In this document: one piece after another, positions 41,838 through 49,185 of the stretch
Numbering within the stretch: position 1 is the stretch's first letter
Layout of the letters: each line of letters opens with the position of its first letter
NCBI GenBank assembly: GCA_910586585.1
Contig: CAJUKA010000006.1
Span: 30,887 to 94,886 of the forward strand
Direction of reading: 5' to 3'
DNA: 64,000 nt
Source of the DNA: an uncultured Lachnospiraceae bacterium
GTDB taxonomy: Bacteria > Bacillota > Clostridia > Lachnospirales > Lachnospiraceae
The notes under the pieces: generated by a model
What the model was told of the DNA's origin: nothing
What the model saw: only the letters and a program-made list of their open reading frames with translations
The model's database searches: none
Made by a program: the position numbers and the translations under genes

Positions 41838-41871
41838 GGTGCCGCAAAATGGTAGATAATTTTGCGGCACC
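41838..41871. other. 13-bp perfect inverted repeat after glnN
   Basis: GGTGCCGCAAAAT and ATTTTGCGGCACC around an 8-nt loop. It lies between glnN and the TnpW-like gene with no U-run on either side; it may be a glnN terminator of an unusual kind or the edge of the mobile element. Confidence 0.6.
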
Positions 41872-41898
41872 TGTTGCTACTTGTCAAGGACGTATTCA

Positions 41899-42099
41899 TC
41901 ATTTCTCACCACTTTTTCCTGATTTTCCCTGTTTTCCATGCTCTAAATCGTGTAGAATGACACGTTTTAACTTGTCCTCTATGCTTTGGGTACTTGTTTC
42001 AGAAAAATGTACCTCAACTAAGTAAGTTGTCTTATCAATCTTCTTTTGCAAACAGGGCGTTAATCGTCCTGTGGTGTTGGTTTGAATGTTGTCGCTCAT
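41899..42099 (-). CDS. TnpW-like transposon-encoded small protein
   Basis: This 66-aa protein resembles small TnpW proteins found near large serine recombinases in clostridial transposons: TTYLVEVHFSETSTQSIEDKL then a basic helix. Function unknown. I start at ATG 42099 with AGGAGG directly upstream on the minus strand; the longer frame from 42168 runs through a terminator hairpin. No recombinase gene is present nearby, so it is probably a remnant. Confidence 0.65.
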   Translation of the reverse strand: MSDNIQTNTTGRLTPCLQKKIDKTTYLVEVHFSETSTQSIEDKLKRVILHDLEHGKQGKSGKSGEK

Positions 42100-42115
42100 A
42101 ATCCTCCTTTTGGAC

Positions 42116-42157
42116 GCAAAAAAGGCGCATGGTTTACAATTTACTGTTCCATGCGCC
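42116..42157 (-). terminator. terminator of the Rpn-family gene
   Basis: Read on the minus strand, GGCGCATGG and CCATGCGCC form a 9-bp stem followed by TTTTTT. Confidence 0.8.
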
Positions 42158-42211
42158 TTTACCAACACATCCGCGGATGCGTGTTATTTTGATATTAAAT
42201 TGTTTTGCTGA

Positions 42212-43066
42212 TTACGCTAACTGCATAACCTCGGCTTCAAGTTCTCTTAATTCTTCAAATGACAGCGAAGGAACATAATCCGCAATTTCTTCCAGTGTCA
42301 TTTTACCCTTTTTTATCATTCGTTTCGCTGTCTCTCTTGCTTCTCTATGAGTAGCGTTATCGTCAATATCCTTTGCATATGCTTCCAAAATCTGTTCATC
42401 GTCAAACAATGTCATCATAATATCCACAACCTCCTGTTCCTTATTTTCAAGATATTCTTTCAACACGTTTCTGTCTTTACAGATACGGATTGTTTCTGTT
42501 ACCGCTTTCTTTGTCTGCCCATATTTCTTTCTCTGCTCATTATACACTTTACAGAAAATAATATACTGTCCGACAATGTTTTTCTCGTCCTCTTGATAAA
42601 GCATTTTGACCTCTGCGTCTACCGTTATCTTTTCGCCGTCAAAAAAATCTTTTGAAAGTGATATGGTATCGGGTGGGTTCTTTGGCTTTTCACCCGTAAA
42701 TATCACATACAATTCAGGTTTCGGCATATTTACTTTTTTAGAACCATACAAGTTTTGCTTTGTACGCTTGAAAAAATCGTGATATGTCTGTATCAGATAC
42801 ATCAGCGCACGTATTATAATATTCAATGTCCATGTTGACTGACTTTCAATCAAAATGACAAGTCTGCCGCCAACCGAAAATCCAAGGTCATTATAGTCTG
42901 CGTCTACCAGTATATGCTTTATCGTCACATCTTTTATATCTTCTTCTGTCACATTACCGTCCTCTGGGTGAAGTGCCTTATACAGTCGGAGTAGATATTT
43001 TTTATCTTGAAATAAATTTGTGAACACGCTGTCTTTTATTTTACGTTTTGGCGTGTTTTGTACCAT
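42212..43066 (-). CDS. Rpn-family PD-(D/E)XK nuclease (recombination-promoting nuclease / transposase-like)
   Basis: This 284-aa protein has KIKDSVFTNLFQDKKYLLRLYKAL at the start and the nuclease core with DADYNDLGFSVGGRLVILIE followed by SQS (the E-x-Q catalytic strand). The WTLNIIIRALMYLIQTYHD helix and a C-terminal helical tail with EAYAKDIDDNATHREARE follow. The family is very common in Lachnospiraceae, often in many copies, and cuts DNA to promote recombination. GAGGTGG precedes ATG. A terminator follows at 42116-42157. Confidence 0.85.
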   Translation of the reverse strand: MVQNTPKRKIKDSVFTNLFQDKKYLLRLYKALHPEDGNVTEEDIKDVTIKHILVDADYNDLGFSVGGRLVILIESQSTWTLNIIIRALMYLIQTYHDFFKRTKQNLYGSKKVNMPKPELYVIFTGEKPKNPPDTISLSKDFFDGEKITVDAEVKMLYQEDEKNIVGQYIIFCKVYNEQRKKYGQTKKAVTETIRICKDRNVLKEYLENKEQEVVDIMMTLFDDEQILEAYAKDIDDNATHREARETAKRMIKKGKMTLEEIADYVPSLSFEELRELEAEVMQLA

Positions 43067-43170
43067 TTTACCACCTCGCTATTGCAATTCAGCAGAAGAT
43101 ACAATACAACTTCCCCCCTACCGTATCTCTATTATACAAAAAAGTGCCTTTCTTTACAATAAAATTCACA

Positions 43171-43484
43171 TTAAATTTCTTCCTCCCTCTGTTTCACTCT
43201 GCCTTGTTGTCTGTTCTGCTGTCGGCTTTCGTTCTGAAGCTCCCTCTCAAGGTTCTTTTTGTTATAACTGATTACCTCGGCATAGGCTAATTCTGTTGCG
43301 GTTTTGGTCTGTTCTTTGCCGATACTGTCATACTCCGATTGCAAAGACCGTATCTCCGCTTTCCACTGTTTCGGCGTTATCTTCTCGCCATTCTGTAAAA
43401 GGCTCTGCATACGTTCCCTTAGTTCGGGATACTTCGATAAGCTGTCCTTATGTTCCTTATCGTATCTCATTTTCGCAAGGCTAG
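43171..43484 (-). pseudogene. C-terminal fragment of a MobA/MobL-type relaxase
   Basis: About 100 residues survive: MRYDKEHKDSLSKYPELRER, then a Gln/Lys/Glu-rich coil and a basic tail (RQQNRQQGRVKQREEEI). This composition matches tails of mobilisation relaxases of clostridial elements. The frame is open upstream of the ATG at 43470 until it runs into unrelated sequence near 43484, so the N-terminal nuclease part is missing. No independent ribosome site supports expression. Confidence 0.55.
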
Positions 43485-44119
43485 ATAATGAGGAAGATAT
43501 AGCAGCATTGGCAGAAGATATTTCCCGGCTAATCTGTTTGGTAATGGATGAAACGGACTTTTTTGCAGAACAAAGGGGTATCCTTTATTTTTTATGCGGC
43601 GAGGGAGACAACCAAACCAAAAAAGCGCTTCCATTTGGAAAATTAAGCAAAGGAGATGGGCTGCCAGATAATTATTATCGCGATGCGGCCCGGATAGAGA
43701 AAATTATCAGGGAGTGGTATGGAATCCATACAAAAAAATTGTATCAATCAGGCAATCAACAGCGCAAAGATGCGGATACAAAGCCGCAGAAAAGTGATGT
43801 AGAAGAGGCGGCAGAAGTTTTACATGATGCTGTTTTTGCAGAGGAAGGATATTCTTATAAGTTATGTTTTAACGCGAAAGGAAATCTGTATATTGACTTG
43901 GGTACCAAAGAGGGATACCAATATTTGCTTGTATATGACCGTATTTCAAAAAATGGCTCATGCAAGCTGTTTGTATTGTATCGCTCATCAGGGGATAGCA
44001 GCAATGATGTCATTGTTGATATGTATGCAGTGGAGCAGGAAACCAAGAAAGTAATTGCATCTGGCAAAAGGCGTTGGAGTGATGTGGGAACAAAAGAGTA
44101 TCGGAAACAAGGTGAGTGA
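43484..44119 (+). pseudogene. 3' part of an unidentified gene, 5' end lost at the mobile-element junction
   Basis: From 43484 the frame reads DNEEDIAALAEDISRLICLV and continues about 210 residues to a normal stop, ending VGTKEYRKQGE. The frame extends upstream to 43304, but that part is the reverse complement of the relaxase fragment and has no ribosome site. The C-terminal half (KLCFNAKGNLYIDLGT, then QYLLVYDRISKNGSCKLFVL) looks like a folded alpha/beta domain of no family I know. It is most likely a truncated host gene. Confidence 0.65.
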
Positions 44120-44196
44120 TATAGAGAGACGCGAGTCTGTTATCAAGCATACGATTGAAATTGTTGATATAACTGTTTAAATTTTTTGGAAATTGC

Positions 44197-44227
44197 TTGA
44201 CCCTAACGTTATGTTATAGTTTACAAT
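44197..44227 (+). promoter_or_regulatory. MerR-type promoter/operator with 19-bp spacer
   Basis: TTGACC (44197-44202), a 19-bp spacer carrying an imperfect dyad CTAACGTTATGTTATAG, and TACAAT (44222-44227). The overlong spacer is the hallmark of promoters twisted open by MerR-family activators; it lies 35 bp before such a gene, suggesting autoregulation. Confidence 0.85.
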
Positions 44228-44261
44228 AAGTACATCCGACAAGGAAGGAGAACAATAAATT

Positions 44262-44999
44262 ATGATGACTGTAAATGAAGTAAGTAAACTGACAGGGGTA
44301 AGTGTTCGTTCTCTTCATCATTATGATGCGATTGGGTTGTTAAAACCTGCCAAAGTAACAGATGCAGGCTATCGCTTGTATGGTGAGGAGGAACTCAAAC
44401 GTCTGCAAAATATATTGATGTTTCGCGAACTACAGTTTCCCTTAAAGCAGATTAAAGCAATTCTTGACAGTGCAGAGTTTGATCCCAACGAAGCTTTGAG
44501 ACAACAAATTGAATTGCTGGAGTTGCAGTTAAAACATACACAGGAGCTTATTTTATTTGCACGCAGATTACAGGAGAAGGGAGTAAATGAGATGGGTTTT
44601 GAAGTATTTGACAAAAAAGAAATGGCACAGTATGCAAAGGAAGTTAGTGAGAGATGGGGGAATACGAATGCATATAAAGAATTTCAGCAAAAGACGAAGG
44701 ACAGAACAGATGAGGAACAGGGAAAAATAGGACAACAATTGATGTCGTTATTTGTTGAAATGGGTCAGCTTCGTGAATTAGAGCCAACAGATCCATCAAT
44801 ACAGGAAAAAATAGCAGGACTGCAAAAATACATAACAGAAAATTATTATCACTGTACAATTGAAATATTGAGCGGGCTAGGCCAAATATATGTATGTGAT
44901 GAACGCATGAAGAATAATATTGATGCGGCAGGGGGCGAAGGAACTGCACAATTTGTAAGTCAGGCAATCTCCGTATATTGTTCAAAAACACAAAAATAA
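44262..44999 (+). CDS. MerR-family regulator with TipAS-like C-terminal domain
   Basis: This 245-aa protein has the N-terminal MerR helix-turn-helix (VNEVSKLTGVSVRSLHHYDAIGLLKP) and RLYGEEELKRLQNILMFREL, then a coiled dimer helix. The TipAS-like antibiotic/drug-sensing domain spans about 100-245 (YAKEVSERWGNTNAYKEFQQ; YITENYYHCTIEIL). Such regulators respond to thiopeptides or other lipophilic compounds. AAGGAAGGAG precedes ATGATG. No efflux gene follows directly, so only autoregulation is visible. Confidence 0.9.
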   Translation: MMTVNEVSKLTGVSVRSLHHYDAIGLLKPAKVTDAGYRLYGEEELKRLQNILMFRELQFPLKQIKAILDSAEFDPNEALRQQIELLELQLKHTQELILFARRLQEKGVNEMGFEVFDKKEMAQYAKEVSERWGNTNAYKEFQQKTKDRTDEEQGKIGQQLMSLFVEMGQLRELEPTDPSIQEKIAGLQKYITENYYHCTIEILSGLGQIYVCDERMKNNIDAAGGEGTAQFVSQAISVYCSKTQK

Positions 45000-45188
45000 A
45001 GAGGGGTTGGTTGTATGTTAAATTCCAAAATAATTTATTTCACCTTTATCTTACCTGCCTTTCTTTAATGTGGGAATCCAAAGTTGACATAAAGTTTTTT
45101 GGAGAAGAAAACAGTTCAAAGGAACTCATTTTTGCAATCAGTACAACGGTGCTTATTTTATGAAAGTTCGTAGTAGTTTTAGGTCAGT

Positions 45189-45212
45189 TTTACTAAATAG
45201 TTTACTAAATAG
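45189..45212 (+). repeat. perfect tandem 12-bp repeat TTTACTAAATAG x2
   Basis: Lies in the 358-bp AT-rich gap 45000-45357, which otherwise holds no convincing gene. A TATAAT at 45255-45260 may be the -10 of the downstream glycosyltransferase gene, but no good -35 is present. Confidence 0.6.
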
Positions 45213-45357
45213 GTAAATATTGGAAAATAGCTATTATAAAATTTATTTATGAGGTATAATTAAATTCATATATATCATATAGGGAAGTGATAAAATGTAG
45301 ATAATGTTTTGTTTAAGTAAGGATAAATGGAACTGATGAAAATATAGGGAGAGGGAA

Positions 45358-46356
45358 ATGAGAAGTTCAATAAAGGTTGTAATAAAAAATAAGAAAGCAG
45401 TATTTATATATGCAATGTTTATAATGGTGATGATGATTACGATTATAAACAAAAAGAACCTTCATGTAGATGAAGTATCTAGTTATATATTATCAAATAA
45501 CGTTGGAGGCATTAGTATGGATTTTAAAGAAGGATATACATATATGCCGACGGAACAGGTGTATCTTGATTGTGTTGCGGCAAATGAATCAGAGAGGTTT
45601 AATTTTAGAAATGTATGGAAAAATCAAACAGATGATGTGCATCCTCCATTTTATTACCTGCTATTACATATGATATGTTCACTAAACGCTGGGAAGTTTA
45701 GTGTATGGTATGCAGCAGCGATTAATATTTTTTTTGCAGTAATGACGCTTTATATTTTGAGAAAATTGTTGTATTTGTTTGTGAAGGACATTGCCTTCAT
45801 TGACTTTTGTTCAATAGTGTTTTCGCTTTCAGCTGGGATACTTCAGAATGTGTCGTTTTTCAGAATGTATGTAATGGCAATGTTTTGGGTGACACTAATG
45901 GCGTATTTGTTGATCCAGGCGTTTGGAGAAGGGTTTTCCTGGAAGAGATGGACGCAGATTGGTTTTACAGCAATAGCAGGTGCGTTGACACACTACTATT
46001 GTATTATTTATTTAAGTGCCTCATGTCTGATATTGGGAATTTGTCTGATAATTGGGAAGCGATGGAAAGATATTGCAGCGTTAATGGCATATATGCTCTG
46101 TGCGGCGGCGGTTTCTATTGCAATATTTCCGGCAATGTTAAATCATATGTTCTTTGGGTACAGGGGAACGCAGTCGATAGATAATCTGACCCAAACAACA
46201 TCGATGGAACAGTGGGAACGAATAAAAAATTTCTACGGATTTTTGAATACCCAAATGCTTGGTAAAATAGGCGGGGGGGGGTATATTATTTGCAATATTT
46301 ATTATAATAATGCTTGCTCTAAGGAAAAAACAGGATGGAGAGCATTTTGTATTTGA
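45358..46356 (+). CDS. GT-C family membrane glycosyltransferase, N-terminal part (frame lost at a G9 run)
   Basis: A polytopic protein with about eight hydrophobic segments. The first outer loop has the GT-C acidic pair in NLHVDEVSSYILSNN and the conserved DVHPPFYYLLLHMI, so it should transfer sugar from a lipid-phosphate donor outside the membrane. The true frame ends at the G-run 46273-46281; after it this frame reads about 25 unrelated residues to a stop at 46356. With one G fewer (or two more) it joins the next entry into one protein of about 656 residues. GGGAGAGGG lies before ATG. Two-gene status here is probably a frameshift or a phase-off state. Confidence 0.8.
   Translation: MRSSIKVVIKNKKAVFIYAMFIMVMMITIINKKNLHVDEVSSYILSNNVGGISMDFKEGYTYMPTEQVYLDCVAANESERFNFRNVWKNQTDDVHPPFYYLLLHMICSLNAGKFSVWYAAAINIFFAVMTLYILRKLLYLFVKDIAFIDFCSIVFSLSAGILQNVSFFRMYVMAMFWVTLMAYLLIQAFGEGFSWKRWTQIGFTAIAGALTHYYCIIYLSASCLILGICLIIGKRWKDIAALMAYMLCAAAVSIAIFPAMLNHMFFGYRGTQSIDNLTQTTSMEQWERIKNFYGFLNTQMLGKIGGGGYIICNIYYNNACSKEKTGWRAFCI
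46273..46281 (+). repeat. homopolymeric run of nine G inside the glycosyltransferase gene
   Basis: The tract lies in an AT-rich coding region at the exact point where the two frames join. Eight or eleven G restores one continuous frame. Such tracts mutate by slipped-strand mispairing. Confidence 0.85.
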
Positions 46357-47329
46357 TAAACAAAGTTTTATGAAATGGATGATACTTCTTATCCCGCCTA
46401 TACTTTATTTTATATTTGTATCTGAATCAGCGGCTTATGTGACAGATAGATATTTGTTCCCAATATATGCAGTCATTTTTGGATTGTTTTTATGTATCAT
46501 GATGGCAGTATGGAAAAAAATAGTTGCGGTGCAGTATATAAATATTGTTATATGTCTCATTGCAACCATATTTATAGTAAATGGATATAGCAATGCTCAT
46601 TGGGACTATTTATATAAGTCCTCCGTTCCTATGTTAAATAAAGCAGAGACATTTTCTGATAATCATTGTATATGTGTGTATGATGCTAAGTGGAAGGAGC
46701 AGTCTGCATTTTTTGAAGTAAAAAATTATAAAAGTGTAACGTTTATTTCACAAGAAAATATTAATCGTATTACACAATATGAAAAATTGTTCCAGAGTGG
46801 TTTTATTCTTACCGTAATTGGTGGAAATGACATGCAGATTATTAATATGATTCAAAGTAATTATCCATATTTAAACAAGTATGAAGAAATAGGAAAATTT
46901 GCGTATGCAGTAACTTACCGGATATATGCTGGTGAGGAAAGCCTTAATGTCCGAATATTAGATTATAATAAAAGAGGTAATATGGGGGCAGATAGCTTTG
47001 ATTTGGGTAGTAATGTTTTACTTGCTCAAAATGAATTGGATATGTGGCTAATAAGGCAGGATGAAGAACATGCCGTCATTGAGCTGGGAAGGCAAGTACT
47101 GGATGTATCAGGAGGAGTCTATGCAGAAGGTACCAATATTCAGTTATTTACAGCGAACGGAACAGACGCTCAGAGGTGGAAATTCATAGGAAATGAGGAT
47201 GGCTCATTTAGTTTATTGTCAAAGGATGAGAGATTTGCACTGACATGCGGCAGTGACAATAATATATATTTGGCAGAATACCATGCAGGTGACAAATCGC
47301 AATGTTGGTGGATTGAGAAAATAAAATAG
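46310..47329 (+). CDS. C-terminal part of the same glycosyltransferase, with ricin-type lectin-like domain
   Basis: The frame is open from just after the G-run (near 46283) though the first ATG is at 46310; no ribosome site precedes it. It begins with three more membrane helices (MKWMILLIPPILYFIFVSES; FPIYAVIFGLFLCIMMAVWK). A soluble region follows, then from about 47060 a beta-trefoil-like unit with VLDVSGGVYAEGTNIQLFTA and QxW motifs in DAQRWKF and SQCWWI. The lectin-like tail probably faces outward. It should be read as the 3' half of the gene at 45358. Confidence 0.75.
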   Translation: MLALRKKQDGEHFVFDKQSFMKWMILLIPPILYFIFVSESAAYVTDRYLFPIYAVIFGLFLCIMMAVWKKIVAVQYINIVICLIATIFIVNGYSNAHWDYLYKSSVPMLNKAETFSDNHCICVYDAKWKEQSAFFEVKNYKSVTFISQENINRITQYEKLFQSGFILTVIGGNDMQIINMIQSNYPYLNKYEEIGKFAYAVTYRIYAGEESLNVRILDYNKRGNMGADSFDLGSNVLLAQNELDMWLIRQDEEHAVIELGRQVLDVSGGVYAEGTNIQLFTANGTDAQRWKFIGNEDGSFSLLSKDERFALTCGSDNNIYLAEYHAGDKSQCWWIEKIK

Positions 47330-47418
47330 CGCAGTCCTGAACTACAGGAAATACGGGGAAAGAACAGAATCGTGTTCTGTTATAAGTTACTGTGCATCAT
47401 TGCGTAATGCAAGAAAAT

Positions 47419-47476
47419 AAAAAGTCTTCTATGATAAAATTCTTAACGAAAGATGCTTATTGTAGGAGACTTTTTA
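47419..47476 (+). terminator. terminator after the glycosyltransferase gene
   Basis: AAAAAGTCT.CTA and TAG.AGACTTTTT form a long stem (one mismatch) with a T-run. A further stem AACAGAA/TTCTGTT lies at 47363-47381. Confidence 0.75.
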
Positions 47477-47566
47477 AATATTTCTAAATATGGTTAATTG
47501 TATTAAACATGGATAGATTTGAACTTACAAGTTGCGTTAAAAGATTGCCCTAGGATGGATTAATTG

Positions 47567-47595
47567 TTGCAAATGGGGAAGAATAACGGTATAAT
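47567..47595 (+). promoter_or_regulatory. promoter of the RADAR-like operon
   Basis: TTGCAA (47567-47572), 17 bp, TATAAT (47590-47595). A leader of about 150 nt follows with a small stem ATGCTTGAAGCAT (47674-47686) and AGACA/TGTCT (47688-47707). No promoter was seen inside the operon. Confidence 0.75.
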
Positions 47596-47748
47596 AAGTT
47601 AAAATATGGCAATTTAGTCATATCGAAAGGTGTCAGGTCATATATTTTAATAGATTCACGAAGATCTGGTCAGATGCTTGAAGCATGAGACAGACGGTTA
47701 TATGTCTATGACTGCGATGTGCAAAAGACGGGATTAAAGAGGCATAAT

Positions 47749-49164
47749 ATGCAGCAAATAGAATTCACTTATAGAAGTACCAATATCGATCCAAGCATTT
47801 CTGTTATGCTTTTTATGCGATTAAATGGGATATATATTTATGAAAAGTTCTTTGACTTTGGGAGAGAAGAAGAGCTTTCTTTGTTTACAAAATTTCCGGA
47901 ATATGAAGAGTACAAGATGGAGGAAGCGTGGGAGAGCGATGCCCAGTTTTATGTTATGGAAAGCACTCAGGATGTGGATACTTTTTTGAGAACGTGTGAT
48001 TGGGAGTTTTTTAATCCAAAAAAGTGCGTATTTATAGATACGACCAAGGATGGTTTCTTGAAAGAGCTGACAGAGGCAATTGGTGGAGTGCAGTATATTA
48101 GATACAGGGGCAATACAAGCTTGTTACATGACATTATTGATATTTTGGAGCCTGACAGAACAGAGCGTGAGTTTCTGAAGAATGTCGCAGAGATATATTG
48201 TGAAAAAAAAGTATGGCAGTTAAATTTAGTCGGGAAATATTTCTATCCGGCTGAAACGCAGGAGCGGTTTGATGAGGTAACAGACGCTTACAGAGAGGTT
48301 GTCCATGCGCTGAAAAACAAGCTAAATATGTATGGGGTCAGGCTTGGAGATAAAAGCACAATAGGCATGTATATTCGGTACGCAGTCTGTAATCTGGCAT
48401 ATGAGGCAAACCTGTATTGTATCAGGAATAAAAAAACGCAGATATACTGGCCGGAAAGTATTGTTCGCCCACTGTCTCAGTTAGCAGGAAATCTCAAAGA
48501 GAACAGATTTAAAGACAGTGTTGAACTGCTGCTGACGCAGGTTTATGACAATTTGATGATGGAACCTAATCGTGCATACAAGAAGTATCTGGAAATGTGC
48601 AGGGAGCCCTACAGCGCTTTTTGCTATTACAAAAAGGCGGAATATTGGATACACTTTGGAGACAACACCAGACATGCCATAAGATATTATCTGCATAGTG
48701 CAGTTCATTTTCCACAATATTATCAGGCATGGTTTCATTTAGGAATCGCTTATGTACAGACAGGAGAGTACAGAAGAGCATTGGAAGCCTTTCGAAACGT
48801 AAAGGTTATTTTGAGAAACAGGCGCTATGAGTCTGTACTTCGCCCGATAGAACTGGAATATTTGTACAGGGCATATTGCTGCAGCGGCTATATCCAGTAT
48901 AATTGCTTTGGCGATTTTGATATGGCGCTCAAAGAGGACCTGGGAGCAGAGAAAGTATGGAGTGAGATTGATGACAGCAGATTCTATTTGCTGCTTGACG
49001 ATAAAGAGGACGCAGAATATATAAAAAGCACAATAAAACAACAGTTCAATATCGGGTCTTTATATCGTATAATTTATAAACTTGCAATGAAAGCGGGAGA
49101 CAGTTATCTTGCGGAAGGATATCATAAAAAAATGCAGAAGATACAAAATAAGACGATTGTCTGA
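47749..49164 (+). CDS. TPR-containing protein, first gene of the RADAR-like operon
   Basis: This 471-aa soluble protein starts at ATG 47749 (AAAGAGG 6 bp upstream; GTG 47719 lacks a site). The N-terminal 150 residues are an alpha/beta region of no family I recognise (VMLFMRLNGIYIYEKFFDFG). From about residue 275 it is helical with recognisable TPR pairs: FCYYKKAEYWIHFGDNTRHA and YYQAWFHLGIAYVQTGEYRR then ALEAFRNVKVIL. It lies 21 bp before the ATPase gene, so the three genes are probably one operon. A sensor or scaffold for the ATPase-deaminase complex is the natural guess, but nothing proves it. Confidence 0.75.
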   Translation: MQQIEFTYRSTNIDPSISVMLFMRLNGIYIYEKFFDFGREEELSLFTKFPEYEEYKMEEAWESDAQFYVMESTQDVDTFLRTCDWEFFNPKKCVFIDTTKDGFLKELTEAIGGVQYIRYRGNTSLLHDIIDILEPDRTEREFLKNVAEIYCEKKVWQLNLVGKYFYPAETQERFDEVTDAYREVVHALKNKLNMYGVRLGDKSTIGMYIRYAVCNLAYEANLYCIRNKKTQIYWPESIVRPLSQLAGNLKENRFKDSVELLLTQVYDNLMMEPNRAYKKYLEMCREPYSAFCYYKKAEYWIHFGDNTRHAIRYYLHSAVHFPQYYQAWFHLGIAYVQTGEYRRALEAFRNVKVILRNRRYESVLRPIELEYLYRAYCCSGYIQYNCFGDFDMALKEDLGAEKVWSEIDDSRFYLLLDDKEDAEYIKSTIKQQFNIGSLYRIIYKLAMKAGDSYLAEGYHKKMQKIQNKTIV

Positions 49165-49185
49165 CGCAGGGCATACAGAAAGAAA

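Larger units (their letters stand above)
41899..43484. mobile_element. remnant of an integrative/mobilisable element
   Basis: Three minus-strand genes, TnpW-like, Rpn nuclease and a relaxase tail, lie between glnN and a gene lacking its 5' end. The right edge is near 43484, where the relaxase frame meets the plus-strand gene. The left edge is between 41762 and 41899. No recombinase, direct repeats or att sites were found; a 12-bp palindrome CATCCGCGGATG lies at 42168-42179. Confidence 0.55.

Noticed and set aside
44978..45163. 61-aa frame after the MerR-type gene
   Set aside because: No ribosome site, AT-rich composition and no family resemblance; treated as non-coding.
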